In this document: positions 17,894 to 26,584 of the stretch, one piece after another
Position numbering within the stretch: position 1 is the stretch's first letter
Layout of the letters: each line of letters begins with the position of its first letter
Assembly: GCA_002398825.1 (NCBI GenBank)
Contig: DHBS01000051.1
Coordinates: 28,422-92,421, forward strand
DNA from: Syntrophomonas sp. UBA4922
GTDB lineage: Bacteria > Bacillota > Syntrophomonadia > Syntrophomonadales > Syntrophomonadaceae
Length of the DNA stretch: 64,000 nucleotides
Reading direction: 5' to 3'
Position numbers and translations under genes: made by a program
Notes under the pieces: generated by a model
What the model saw: the letters and a program-made list of their open reading frames with translations, nothing else
Told to the model about the DNA's origin: nothing
The model's database searches: none

Positions 17894-18010
17894 AATCTTA
17901 TCAAGAGTGGTTGAGGGACGGGCCCGATGAAACCCGGCAACCGCCTCCAGGGGGAGGTATGGTGCCAAATCCTGCAGGAGGCATACTCCTGAAAGATGAG
18001 AGAGCATAAA
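17894..18010 (+). promoter_or_regulatory. SAM-I (S-box) riboswitch
   Basis: The leader contains the S-box hallmarks in order: CTTATCAAGAG, GAGGGACGGGCCCGATGAAACCCGGCAACC, then GGTGCCAAATCC and the closing GATGAGAGAG. S-box RNAs bind S-adenosylmethionine and end transcription when it is plentiful. A terminator hairpin follows directly. The switch controls metH and the three homocysteine genes behind it. Confidence 0.95.
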
Positions 18011-18013
18011 CGG

Positions 18014-18038
18014 CCCTCTCCTTATAGAGGGTTTTTTA
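18014..18038 (+). terminator. Terminator of the S-box expression platform
   Basis: CCCTCT (18014-18019) pairs with AGAGGG (18026-18031), and six T follow. It lies immediately after the aptamer and 48 bp before metH, as expected for a SAM-controlled attenuator. Confidence 0.9.
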
Positions 18039-18085
18039 ATTGGAAGCGCTTTTGATTCAAATATAAATTGAGGGAGGAATTTGTT

Positions 18086-20554
18086 ATGGCTGCGTTGGAT
18101 GTGTCTGCAAGATTAAAAGAGAGATGTTTAATAATGGATGGGGCTATGGGCACCATGTTGCAGAGGCACGGAATGCAGCCGGGCATGTGTCCTGAACTGT
18201 TCGGGGTCCAGCATCCCGAGATCCTGGCGGATATCCATTATCAATATGTGCAAGCCGGGGCTGACATCATTGAAACCAACAGTTTTGGCGCCAATTACTA
18301 CAAACTGCAGGCTTACGGATTAGAAGACCGGGTGGAGGAATTAAACCTTGAGGCGGTTCGTATAGCCAAGCGGGCCAGTGCCGGCAAGGCCCTGGTGGCA
18401 GCCTCCATCGGCCCTGCCGGCAAGCTGTTGAAGCCGATGGGGACGCTTGATTTCGATGATCTGTACCGGGTTTATGCCCAGCAGATCACGGCCTGTGAAA
18501 AGGCCGGAGCCGACCTGATTTCGATTGAAACCATGACTGATATAGGCGAGATGCGCGCTGCGGTGATTGCAGCCCAAAGCTGCTCGGGGCTGCCGGTTAT
18601 TGCCCATATGAGCTTTGAAAGCGGAGGGCGCACCATGATGGGCACCGATGCGAAGACCGCCCTGATCATCCTGGAGGCCTTAAGGCCGCTGGCCATAGGA
18701 GCCAACTGCTCCGGCGGCGCCCAAGACCTTTTGCCGGTGATTGCGGAGATGGGGCGCTTAAGCGATATTTTTCTTTCGGTCGAGCCCAATGCCGGGCTAC
18801 CGGTATTGGTTGACGGGAAAACGTTCTTTCCCGATTCGCCTGATGAGATGGCTGAACAGGCGCTGCGCTTGCGCCAGGCCGGGGCCAATATAATCGGGGG
18901 CTGCTGCGGCACTACCCCGGAGCACATCCAGGCTATGGCAGCGGCCCTGCGGGGAATGACCCCGGTTAAAAGAACCGCCGCCAAAATCAGGGCGCTGGCC
19001 TCACGTTCCCGGACGGTGATGATCGGCCATAGCCAGGAATTGGCTTTTATCGGGGAACGCATCAATCCCACCGCCCGCAAGCGCCTGGCGCAAGACATCA
19101 AAGACGGTCACATGAACCTGGTGGTAGAGGAAGCCCGCCGGCAGGTGGAGAGCGGCGCTCCCATACTGGATGTCAATATGGGGGTTCCAGGCATAGATGA
19201 GGCTGAGGCTATGGCCAAAGCGGTTATGGAGATTCAGGCCGCGGTGGACCGGCCCCTCTCCATTGACTCCACCCATCCTGAAGCCATTGAGGCCGGGCTC
19301 AAGCAGTTTGTGGGCCGGCCCCTCATAAACTCCACCACAGCTGAATATAAGCAAATAGATGTTATACTGCCCCTGGCCAAAAAATACGGGGCGGCTGTTT
19401 TAGGACTGTGTCTGGACGAAAAAGGCATTCCCGCTAACGCTGACGAACGCCTGGAGCTGGCCGGAAGAATATACCAGCAAGCCCGGGCTTTGGGTTTGAG
19501 GGATGAAGATATCTACATCGACTGCCTGGTGACGACTGCGGGAGCGGAACAGTCACGGGTGATGGAAACTCTGAAAGCCCTGACGGCGGTTAAAAACCAG
19601 CTGGGACTGGGCACGGTCCTGGGGGTGAGCAATGTTTCCCACGGCCTGCCAGCCCGGGAAATCCTGACCTCCGCCTTCCTGGCCATGGCCTGGGCGGCGG
19701 GACTGGATCTCCCGATAATGAACCCGTTCGATGACAGAGTGCGGGATGTTACCAGGGCGGCTGCAGTGCTTTTGAATCAGGATCCGGGAGCCAAATCCTA
19801 CATTGCTCATTTTCAGAACCGGACGGCTCCGTCACAGCCGGTCCGCCATCAAGTATGCCAGCGCTGCAATATACCCGAGTTGCTCCAGGCTGCTCCCGCG
19901 GCGCAACAGGCCGATACCGCGCAGCCGGAGGGATTGAGCCCGCTGGGCCGGGCAGTTCTGGAGGGCGATCAGCAAAGTATCATGGGGCTGCTGCAGGAAG
20001 CCCTGCAAAAAGACGATGCCATGAAAGTAGTCAACCAGGATCTCATTCCGGGTATTGAGGAAGCCGGCCTGCGCTACGACCGGAAGGTGTATTTCCTGCC
20101 CCAGTTGATGATGGCGGCGGAAACCATGAAAAAGGCCTTTACTTATTTAAAACCGCTGTTAAAAGATGAGGTGTTGGCATCCCGGAGCACGGTGGTATTG
20201 GCCACGGTCGAAGGCGATATCCACGATATCGGCAAAAATATTGTGGGCATCATGCTGGAGAACTATGGATTTAAGGTGATCGATCTGGGCAAGGACGTTC
20301 CCTCCGCCAGGATATTGGCTGAGGCTGAGCAGCAAAAGGCGGCTATCATCGGGCTGAGCGCTTTGATGACTACCACTATGCCGCGCATGGCCGAGGTCAT
20401 CGCCGGGGTCAAAGAACGGCGGCTGAGCTGTAAAGTGATGGTGGGAGGCGCGGTTTTGACCAGGGAATATGCCGATTTGATCGGCGCTGATGGATTTGCA
20501 GCGGACGCCCGCCAGGCAATCGCGGTTGCCAATGGGCTGGTTGATATAAACTAA
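18086..20554 (+). CDS. metH: Cobalamin-dependent methionine synthase, short form without reactivation domain
   Basis: MetH transfers the methyl group of methyl-THF through cobalamin to homocysteine. Domains in order are homocysteine-binding with zinc Cys in GANCSGG and GGCCGTTPEH (about 1-290), pterin-binding (about 310-570, starting IGERINPTARKR), B12 cap (about 615-690) and B12-binding with the DIHDIGKNIV histidine near 713. The protein stops at 822 residues. The C-terminal SAM-binding reactivation domain of E. coli-type MetH is missing, as in many anaerobes. The ATG at 18086 has GAGGGAGG upstream; the longer TTG frame starts inside that site. It is the first gene after the S-box. Confidence 0.93.
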   Translation: MAALDVSARLKERCLIMDGAMGTMLQRHGMQPGMCPELFGVQHPEILADIHYQYVQAGADIIETNSFGANYYKLQAYGLEDRVEELNLEAVRIAKRASAGKALVAASIGPAGKLLKPMGTLDFDDLYRVYAQQITACEKAGADLISIETMTDIGEMRAAVIAAQSCSGLPVIAHMSFESGGRTMMGTDAKTALIILEALRPLAIGANCSGGAQDLLPVIAEMGRLSDIFLSVEPNAGLPVLVDGKTFFPDSPDEMAEQALRLRQAGANIIGGCCGTTPEHIQAMAAALRGMTPVKRTAAKIRALASRSRTVMIGHSQELAFIGERINPTARKRLAQDIKDGHMNLVVEEARRQVESGAPILDVNMGVPGIDEAEAMAKAVMEIQAAVDRPLSIDSTHPEAIEAGLKQFVGRPLINSTTAEYKQIDVILPLAKKYGAAVLGLCLDEKGIPANADERLELAGRIYQQARALGLRDEDIYIDCLVTTAGAEQSRVMETLKALTAVKNQLGLGTVLGVSNVSHGLPAREILTSAFLAMAWAAGLDLPIMNPFDDRVRDVTRAAAVLLNQDPGAKSYIAHFQNRTAPSQPVRHQVCQRCNIPELLQAAPAAQQADTAQPEGLSPLGRAVLEGDQQSIMGLLQEALQKDDAMKVVNQDLIPGIEEAGLRYDRKVYFLPQLMMAAETMKKAFTYLKPLLKDEVLASRSTVVLATVEGDIHDIGKNIVGIMLENYGFKVIDLGKDVPSARILAEAEQQKAAIIGLSALMTTTMPRMAEVIAGVKERRLSCKVMVGGAVLTREYADLIGADGFAADARQAIAVANGLVDIN

Positions 20555-20566
20555 GGGGGAGGAGCT

Positions 20567-21802
20567 ATGACCTGCAAGAAGACTTATGAGGAAATCAACG
20601 AAAAAATTCGCCGGGGAGAAGCGGTGGTTGTAACCGCTGAAGAAGTCATCGATGTGGTAGCGGAAAAAGGCTACGCTAAAGCAGCTCAGGAAATCGATGT
20701 GGTTACCACTGGAACCTTTGGCCCCATGTGCTCATCGGGGGTATTTATCAATTTCGGCCATTCCAAACCGCGCATACGCATGCAGAAAGTGTGGCTGAAC
20801 GGGGTGGAGGCTTACGGAGGCATTGCCGCCGTTGACGCCTATCTGGGCGCGACCCAGGTGGCCGACAATGACCCGGAGAATAAAGTATACCCCGGGCGTT
20901 TTATGTATGGCGGGGGCCATGTCATCCATGACCTGGTGGCGGGAAAAGAAATCCGTCTGGAGGCTATTTCCTACGGCACCGATTGCTACCCTAACAAAAA
21001 GGTGGACACGGTAATCACCCTGGCTGATGTTAATGAAGCTTTCATGTTCAACCCCCGCAACGCTTATCAGAATTATAACTGTGCGGTGAATCTGGGGGAT
21101 AAAAACATATATACCTATATGGGGGTTCTTAAACCCCGCCTGGGCAATGCGGCTTACTCGACCGCCGGCCAATTAAGCCCCTTGTTCAATGATCCCCATT
21201 ATAGAACCACCGGTATCGGCACCCGCATCTTCCTGGGCGGCGGTGTAGGCTATGTGGCCTGGAATGGCACCCAGCACCATCCCAATGTGCCCCGGGGGGA
21301 AAATGGCGTACCTATGGCTACGGCCGGGACCCTCTCCCTGATAGGGGATCTGAAACAGATGGATCCCCACTGGTTGGTAGGTCTGAGTTATCTGGGCTAT
21401 GGACCCACACTGGCGGTAGGGGTGGGCATCCCCATTCCCATCCTGGATGAGGAGATGCTGCGCTACACCGCGGTGAAGGATGAAGAAATCTTCTGCCCGG
21501 TGGTGGATTACCATCAGGGCTATCCTTACGGCAATCATACCGATCTGGGTTTTGTCAGCTTCAAAGACCTCAAGAGCGGCAAGGTTACAATAAACGGCCA
21601 GGAAGTGGTGACAACTCCCCAGTCCAGTTATCCCCGGGCCAGGCAAATAGCCGGCATTCTCAAAGCATGGATTCAGGCCGGCCAATTTGAACTGACCCAA
21701 CCGGTGGCAGCCTTGCCGGGAGCTGACAGCCAGATAGACTTCAAATCACTTCCTGATCGCCAGCCCAACGGGGTTTTGTCCATGGTCAGGAACAGGAGGT
21801 AG
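20567..21802 (+). CDS. Homocysteine biosynthesis protein (COG1900/DUF39, L-aspartate semialdehyde sulfurtransferase)
   Basis: The COG1900 family was shown in methanogens to make homocysteine from aspartate semialdehyde and sulfide, bypassing O-acylhomoserine. The 411-residue protein has the family blocks: an N-terminal helix, VVTTGTFGPMCSSGVFINFG with a conserved Cys (C55) that could carry a persulfide, GGGHVIHDLVAGK, ISYGTDCYP, and GNHTDLGFVSF. It starts 12 bp after metH behind GGGGGAGGAG. The NIL-ferredoxin follows seven bases later. S-box control and a MetH neighbour support the role in methionine supply. Confidence 0.88.
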   Translation: MTCKKTYEEINEKIRRGEAVVVTAEEVIDVVAEKGYAKAAQEIDVVTTGTFGPMCSSGVFINFGHSKPRIRMQKVWLNGVEAYGGIAAVDAYLGATQVADNDPENKVYPGRFMYGGGHVIHDLVAGKEIRLEAISYGTDCYPNKKVDTVITLADVNEAFMFNPRNAYQNYNCAVNLGDKNIYTYMGVLKPRLGNAAYSTAGQLSPLFNDPHYRTTGIGTRIFLGGGVGYVAWNGTQHHPNVPRGENGVPMATAGTLSLIGDLKQMDPHWLVGLSYLGYGPTLAVGVGIPIPILDEEMLRYTAVKDEEIFCPVVDYHQGYPYGNHTDLGFVSFKDLKSGKVTINGQEVVTTPQSSYPRARQIAGILKAWIQAGQFELTQPVAALPGADSQIDFKSLPDRQPNGVLSMVRNRR

Positions 21803-21808
21803 ACAGTT

Positions 21809-22231
21809 ATGAAAAACAGAGTGGTATTGTATTTCTCGGCGGTACAGTCTGAACAGCCGATTATATATCAATTGATCAAGAATACCGATTTGATAGTGAA
21901 TATACTCAAGGCCGACATCAACCCGCAAAAAGAAGGCTATCTGGTAGTGGAATTGGAAGGAGACAAACCCCATTATGAGGCGGGCATCAAATTCCTGGAA
22001 AACCTGGGAGTGATCGTGGAGCCCTTGAGCCAGACAGTGGTCTGGCACGACGAATTATGCATACAATGCGGGGCTTGTGCTTCATTTTGCCCTACCCAGG
22101 CATTGTCTATCGAACGCGAAAGCATGATCGTCTCCTTTGACAATTCCCGCTGCGTGGTCTGCGGCATGTGTCTGGAGTGCTGTCCCACCCTGGCCATAAA
22201 ACTGCATTTTGAACTCAAGGAGGCTGTTTAG
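21809..22231 (+). CDS. NIL domain-4Fe-4S ferredoxin, partner of the COG1900 homocysteine synthase
   Basis: The 140-residue protein joins an N-terminal NIL domain (about 1-75, ferredoxin-like fold named after methionine ABC transporter ATPases) to two [4Fe-4S] motifs (C84-C87-C90-C94 and C115-C118-C121-C125). The homologous pair in Methanosarcina (the MA1821/MA1822 type) is required together for homocysteine synthesis. The ferredoxin probably supplies electrons for sulfide or persulfide handling. It follows the synthase by six bases behind AGGAGG and overlaps the ribosome site of the next gene. Confidence 0.88.
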   Translation: MKNRVVLYFSAVQSEQPIIYQLIKNTDLIVNILKADINPQKEGYLVVELEGDKPHYEAGIKFLENLGVIVEPLSQTVVWHDELCIQCGACASFCPTQALSIERESMIVSFDNSRCVVCGMCLECCPTLAIKLHFELKEAV

Positions 22232-22238
22232 TTTATCT

Positions 22239-23006
22239 ATGAAAGGTGAGCGGAGTTATGTACAGAGAGACTACCGCGACTGGCATGAAGGCCAGGATTT
22301 GAAATATTTTCAGGTGCGGGTCAAACAGAGCGACCTGGCTATCGGAGTGGATCTTAAAAACTACTCCGATAGCCTTTTGACTTTATGCCGCAATTATCTG
22401 ATCAGGCTGCGCGGTGAACTGGAAGATTACATCAAGCTGCAGCCTCTGTTTCAAACTACCTTGCTCCCTATCGCCCTGCGCGGTGATGCTCCGGAAATCG
22501 CCCGGCGCATGGGCCTGGCCTCCGCACCGGCCAGAGTCGGCCCCATGGCGGCAGTTGCCGGAACCATAGCCGAGCTCATGGGGGAAAAGCTGGCCCCGCT
22601 TTGCCAGGAAGTCATCGTGGAAAACGGCGGAGATATTTATCTGAAGAGCAGTCAGGAGAGAATCGTGGCTGTATTTGCAGGCGAGTCCCGTTTCAGTTAT
22701 CGTATTGGTATACGAATCGCCGGCAGCAAAGAAGGGGTGGGCATATGCACCTCCTCGGGAACAGTGGGCCACAGCTTGAGCCTGGGCAGAGCCGATGCGG
22801 TGGTCATCAGGGCTGATTCCGCAGCCCTGGCCGACGCCGTGGCCACCGGCGCAGGCAATATGGTGTCCTGCAAAGCTGATCTGATGAAGGCTGTGGATTT
22901 TGCCCGGGAAATACCCGGAGTAACCGGGGTATTAACCATAAAAGGCGATCAAATGGCAGCCTGGGGGCAGATGGAAATCATCCCGCTCCATCACTCCAAA
23001 CCATAA
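22239..23006 (+). CDS. UPF0280/COG2122 family protein (ApbE-like fold)
   Basis: This 255-residue protein carries the family's VENGGDIYL and GICTSSGTVGHSLSLGRADAVVI segments. They resemble the active region of ApbE flavin transferases, where a GGD-type motif and a T/S-rich loop bind flavin and metal. COG2122 genes are linked to homocysteine synthesis in methanogens, and this fourth place in the S-box operon supports the same pathway role. The biochemical activity is not settled. The ATG at 22239 lies seven bases after the previous stop; AAGGAGG is rather far upstream, so translation may depend on coupling. Confidence 0.8.
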   Translation: MKGERSYVQRDYRDWHEGQDLKYFQVRVKQSDLAIGVDLKNYSDSLLTLCRNYLIRLRGELEDYIKLQPLFQTTLLPIALRGDAPEIARRMGLASAPARVGPMAAVAGTIAELMGEKLAPLCQEVIVENGGDIYLKSSQERIVAVFAGESRFSYRIGIRIAGSKEGVGICTSSGTVGHSLSLGRADAVVIRADSAALADAVATGAGNMVSCKADLMKAVDFAREIPGVTGVLTIKGDQMAAWGQMEIIPLHHSKP

Positions 23007-23143
23007 AACCGATCGACAGACCGGCTCTATATGTATTGGCCCGGCCGGATAGAATTCGAATACTTCGGCAGGATTCGGATGGCAGTTGTTGAATTGTATA
23101 TAAGTCGATGAATTTGAGGCAATGGGGTTGAAAGTCCCGGGGT

Positions 23144-23172
23144 TTGACCTGAGGGGATTTATCTAATATACA
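23144..23172 (+). promoter_or_regulatory. SigA-type promoter for nadE
   Basis: TTGACC (23144-23149) and TATACA (23167-23172) are separated by exactly 17 bases. They lie 137 bp upstream of the nadE ATG in a 302-bp gap that otherwise shows no gene. Confidence 0.5.
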
Positions 23173-23308
23173 GTTATGCAGTGCCCTTTAACCCCGGCAG
23201 CGGCCCGGCCCGATTTGTTGCGGGTTTTAGAGTAACAGCTTCAGAATGGCTGCACCCATCCCGGATTCATCCCGGGGGCACACGAATTCTTTAAAGGAGA
23301 CTAGAACA

Positions 23309-24061
23309 ATGAATCCGGAGGCAGTGGTAAACTATCTGGTAGAGTGGCTGCGCAGCGAGGTGGCAGCGGCTGGAAAGAACGGGGTGGTACTCGGGGTAAG
23401 CGGCGGCGTGGATTCCGCGGTAGCGGCGCTGATTGCCAAAAGGGCTTTCCCCGGCCAGACGCAGGCCTTACTCTTACCCTGTGAAAGCAATCTGACCGAC
23501 CTCTGGCATGGCCAGCTCCTGGCAGAACAAAACGACATTCCCTACCAAATCGTAGACCTTGATAATCCCTACCTGCTCCTGGTGGCCCAGTTTGAGGCCT
23601 ATCTCAAAACGGATCGGGACTCGGGCCAACTGCTCAAGGCCAACATAAAACCGCGCCTGCGCATGCTGACACTGTACTATCTGGCTCAAGCCAGGAACTA
23701 TCTGGTGGTGGGAACCAGCAACAAAAGCGAGATCAGCGTGGGCTACAGCACTAAATATGGCGACAGTGCGGTGGATTTGCAGATACTGGGCGACTTGCTG
23801 AAGAAAGACGTATTCGCCCTGGCCAGTTACCTGCAGGTGCCGGATGTCATTATAAATAAGCCGCCTTCCGGCGGGCTGTGGGTTGGACAGACCGATGAGG
23901 GGGAAATGGGGGTCACCTATAAGCAGTTAGACGCCTATCTGAGTACAGGCGAGGGTGATGAGGCGGTTATTGCCAAAATCGAGGCCATGATGAAAGCCAA
24001 CCGGCACAAACAGCACCTGCCCCGGGTAGCAGTGCTGCCCGATGATTTGAAGCTGGACTGA
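23309..24061 (+). CDS. nadE: Ammonia-dependent NAD+ synthetase
   Basis: NadE adenylates and amidates nicotinic acid adenine dinucleotide. The PP-loop SGGVDSAV (near residue 31) binds ATP. GTSNKSEISVGYSTKYGD and NKPPSGGLWVGQTDE are the conserved substrate and ATP segments. At 250 residues it lacks the N-terminal glutaminase domain, so ammonia is the nitrogen donor. I take the ATG at 23309 with AAAGGAGA upstream; the frame extends 21 codons further without a ribosome site. Confidence 0.93.
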   Translation: MNPEAVVNYLVEWLRSEVAAAGKNGVVLGVSGGVDSAVAALIAKRAFPGQTQALLLPCESNLTDLWHGQLLAEQNDIPYQIVDLDNPYLLLVAQFEAYLKTDRDSGQLLKANIKPRLRMLTLYYLAQARNYLVVGTSNKSEISVGYSTKYGDSAVDLQILGDLLKKDVFALASYLQVPDVIINKPPSGGLWVGQTDEGEMGVTYKQLDAYLSTGEGDEAVIAKIEAMMKANRHKQHLPRVAVLPDDLKLD

Positions 24062-24103
24062 AAGTGATTTACAACCAAACCGGGGAATTGAAGGGATGAT
24101 GCT

Positions 24104-24790
24104 ATGAATTCCAGGCAAAAGAGTGTATTGATTCGGGTTACGGTTGCCGTAATGGTATTCCTGTATGTGGCCTATGTGGCCAACAATTATGTCCTTAGCG
24201 GCCGCCTGCCCAGATTTGACTTTGCAGTCATCACCGGGTTTGTAGGCATTTATTTTATCTGGACCATCATCTCCGAGACCTTGTTATATCAGGATCCTGA
24301 TGTATTCGTCACTGAGGACGATGATCAATGGTCTTACGCTTATCTGCAGTTGTCCTCGATGATAGCCCTTTTTTACGCCGCCATTGATTTCTTATCCACC
24401 CATTACACGCGTATTTCTGACCTGGAGCCCGGCATCATATATATAGGCGTAATTTTATTTGTAATCTCCTGTATCTATCGAGGCTGGGGCTTAAGGGCCA
24501 TAGGGAAATATTTTAACCCCCGCATCGCGGTATATGAGGGGCATCAGCTTGTTACCAGCGGCCCTTATCGAAGCATTCGCCATCCTTTATACCTGGGGGT
24601 CTTCATAAGCTTGCTGGCCATTGATATGATTTTCAATTCCTGGGGGGCTTTATTGATTACGCTTCTCTTCACCCTGCCGGCCCTGGTCTATCGCATCAAG
24701 CTGGAGGAGGAGTTCATGTTGAAGTATTTTGGGGATCGATATAAAGAATATATGCAGAATAGCAAAAGGCTGATACCGGGACTCTGGTAG
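24104..24790 (+). CDS. Isoprenylcysteine carboxyl methyltransferase (ICMT/PEMT) family membrane protein
   Basis: This 228-residue protein has about five transmembrane helices and the C-terminal ICMT signature: GPYRSIRHPLYLG near residue 152, then EEEFMLKYFGDRYKEYM. The His-Pro and Arg-Glu residues form the SAM-binding site in this family. Bacterial members have mostly unknown substrates. It lies between nadE and yebC with its own ribosome site (GGGATGATGCT is weak). Confidence 0.8.
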   Translation: MNSRQKSVLIRVTVAVMVFLYVAYVANNYVLSGRLPRFDFAVITGFVGIYFIWTIISETLLYQDPDVFVTEDDDQWSYAYLQLSSMIALFYAAIDFLSTHYTRISDLEPGIIYIGVILFVISCIYRGWGLRAIGKYFNPRIAVYEGHQLVTSGPYRSIRHPLYLGVFISLLAIDMIFNSWGALLITLLFTLPALVYRIKLEEEFMLKYFGDRYKEYMQNSKRLIPGLW

Positions 24791-24818
24791 CATTCGGTTA
24801 TTAAGGGGGTTTTATGTA

Positions 24819-25574
24819 ATGTCAGGACACTCCAAATGGGCCAATATCAAACACAAGAAAGCGCGCTCCGATGAGAAACGCGGCAAGGAATTCACTAAAG
24901 TCGCCAAAGAGATCACAATTGCGGTCAAAAGCGGCGGAGGCGGCGATCCGGAAAGCAACGCCAAGCTGAAGCTGGCCATACAAAAAGCCAAAAGCATCAA
25001 TATGCCCAATGAGAACATCACCCGGGCCATAAAGAAGGGCACCGGGGAGATACAGAGCGAGGCCATCGAAGAATTTTGCTATGAGGGTTATGCCCCGGCC
25101 GGAGTAGCGGTAATGCTGGACATTGCCACCGACAACCGCAACCGCACCGCACCTGATATCAGGCATTTATTCTCCAAGCATAACGGCAATCTGGGGGAAA
25201 GCGGCTGTGTATCCTGGATGTTCAAACGGGTGGGACTGATCAACGTTGACAAAGCCAATGCCCCGGATGAAGAAGAACTGATGCTTATGGCCCTGGAGTG
25301 CGGTGCTGATGATGTGCGCGACGAGGGCGACAGCTATGATATCATCACTGGCCAGGACAATTTTCTGGAGGTGAAGGAAGCCCTTGAAAATACGGGTATT
25401 GCCATAGCCGAGGCCGATTTAGACATGCTGCCGGAAACCCAGGTGGAAATCAGTGATGTGGATACCGCCCTGAAAATCATCAAGTTGATAGATCTTTTAG
25501 AGGATCATGACGATGTTCAAAAAGTATATACCAATATGAATCTCACCGAGGACGTTTTAGATAAACTGAGTTAA
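24819..25574 (+). CDS. yebC: YebC/PmpR family protein
   Basis: This 251-residue member of the YebC family starts with SGHSKWANIKHKKARSDEKRGKEF and has the acidic C-terminal domain (EVEISDV...LEDHDDVQKVYTNMN). The family was named as DNA-binding regulators, and more recent work ties YebC-type proteins to translation of proline-rich stretches. B. subtilis has the homolog next to bofC and ruvAB, the same arrangement as here. The ATG follows AAGGGGG. Confidence 0.93.
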   Translation: MSGHSKWANIKHKKARSDEKRGKEFTKVAKEITIAVKSGGGGDPESNAKLKLAIQKAKSINMPNENITRAIKKGTGEIQSEAIEEFCYEGYAPAGVAVMLDIATDNRNRTAPDIRHLFSKHNGNLGESGCVSWMFKRVGLINVDKANAPDEEELMLMALECGADDVRDEGDSYDIITGQDNFLEVKEALENTGIAIAEADLDMLPETQVEISDVDTALKIIKLIDLLEDHDDVQKVYTNMNLTEDVLDKLS

Positions 25575-25590
25575 TAATTCAGAAAACACC

Positions 25591-25646
25591 AGGGGACAGC
25601 CGCGCCGTCTTCCCGCCGGGAGGAGTGCACCTGTCCCTTATTATTT
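25591..25646 (+). terminator. Terminator-like hairpin after yebC
   Basis: AGGGGACAG (25591-25599) pairs with CTGTCCCTT (25631-25639), and an inner CCCGCCGGG hairpin stacks inside the loop. ATTATTT follows. The arm sequence recalls the other long GC-rich inverted repeats in this window at 36362 and 44172. Confidence 0.5.
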
Positions 25647-25770
25647 AGCCTGCGGTAACAGCGACCAGATTCCGGCGGGAGTAGGCCGGCGATTCTGTGG
25701 CGTTTATCACCTTGGCAGCCCTCTCAAAAAACAGCACATCCGGGCTGATTGCGCCCTGGTCAACCCACAT
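25645..25770 (-). pseudogene. Possible gene remnant (41 codons, minus strand)
   Basis: The minus strand holds a 41-codon frame whose translation looks protein-like (VDQGAISPDVLFFERAAKVINA, continuing to LVAVTAG). It has no Shine-Dalgarno, and a stop codon lies six codons upstream of its ATG. I read it as a decayed fragment of a gene lost from the yebC-bofC interval. The rest of the 305-bp gap holds the yebC terminator and a TATAAT near 25837. Confidence 0.25.
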
Positions 25771-25879
25771 GATATAGCGCTGTTCTTAAGACCCCGGTTA
25801 TAAGCATATCCGAAAGCGGCCAAGGCAGGGGTATAATTTTGCATAATTTGGCAATAATAAGTCGCAGAGGTGATAAACC

Positions 25880-26446
25880 ATGCGGCATAAGGGAATAATT
25901 GCTCTGGTTGTGGCAGCCTTGCTCCTGGGGGTGGGATTGGGATTTTTTCTCACCGGCGGGCAGCCCTTTAATAAACTGGTTAATGAACGCAAGCCGATAG
26001 TTGAGGTTGAGCCGGTACAGAGCAGGGTGGACAACAACACCCAGGTGATCTACGAGCGGGAATATCAGCAATGCGGCCATGTGGTCATTTCTGAGTTTCC
26101 CAATGCTATAGAATTGATCGGCAAAACCGTGGATGAAATCCGGCAGCTGTACAATGAACAGAACGGCTATATGGTTAAAATCGAAGGCAACACCATCACC
26201 TTGCGGCAGCTGGTCGGCGACTGGTGCCCGCAGGACTACGAGAAGACCCGGATAAAGGAATATCAGGGGCGTCTGGCCGTTTACAAGGGGCCGGATGCGG
26301 CTCATGACGAACTCTTAAGGGTTACGACCATCAGAATAGATGTCTTGCCGGGGGAAATTGTAGCTGCCATTCGCAATGGCCAGTATGAATTTGCGAATGA
26401 AGCCATGTTAAACGACGCCCTGGATAGCCTCGACGAATATATGTAA
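25880..26446 (+). CDS. BofC-like exported protein
   Basis: This 188-residue protein has an N-terminal signal or anchor helix (residues 5-25). An intermediate domain follows, and then a C-terminal part that fits the BofC C-terminal domain (IKEYQGRLAVYKGP, then the LPGEIVAAIRNG and LNDALDSLDEY segments). BofC is an intermembrane-space inhibitor of forespore signalling to sigma-K in Bacillus. Sequence similarity is weak, but gene order (yebC, this gene, ruvAB, queA, tgt, yajC) matches the B. subtilis bofC neighbourhood. The ATG follows GCAGAGGTGAT. Confidence 0.6.
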   Translation: MRHKGIIALVVAALLLGVGLGFFLTGGQPFNKLVNERKPIVEVEPVQSRVDNNTQVIYEREYQQCGHVVISEFPNAIELIGKTVDEIRQLYNEQNGYMVKIEGNTITLRQLVGDWCPQDYEKTRIKEYQGRLAVYKGPDAAHDELLRVTTIRIDVLPGEIVAAIRNGQYEFANEAMLNDALDSLDEYM

Positions 26447-26473
26447 AGGTCCCCGAACACAAGTTTGCTTATG

Positions 26474-26507
26474 CTAAGGCCGGTTATCTGGCCTTAGTCT
26501 TTATTTT
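26474..26507 (+). terminator. Rho-independent terminator after bofC-like gene
   Basis: A perfect 8-bp stem (CTAAGGCC 26474-26481, GGCCTTAG 26490-26497) is followed by TCTTTATTTT. Confidence 0.85.
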
Positions 26508-26584
26508 CTGGGCTATTTACTCATGGCACTGGAAAACAATATCAAGTATCATAAATGTATCTATGGGGTAAGGAAGTCGCTTTT

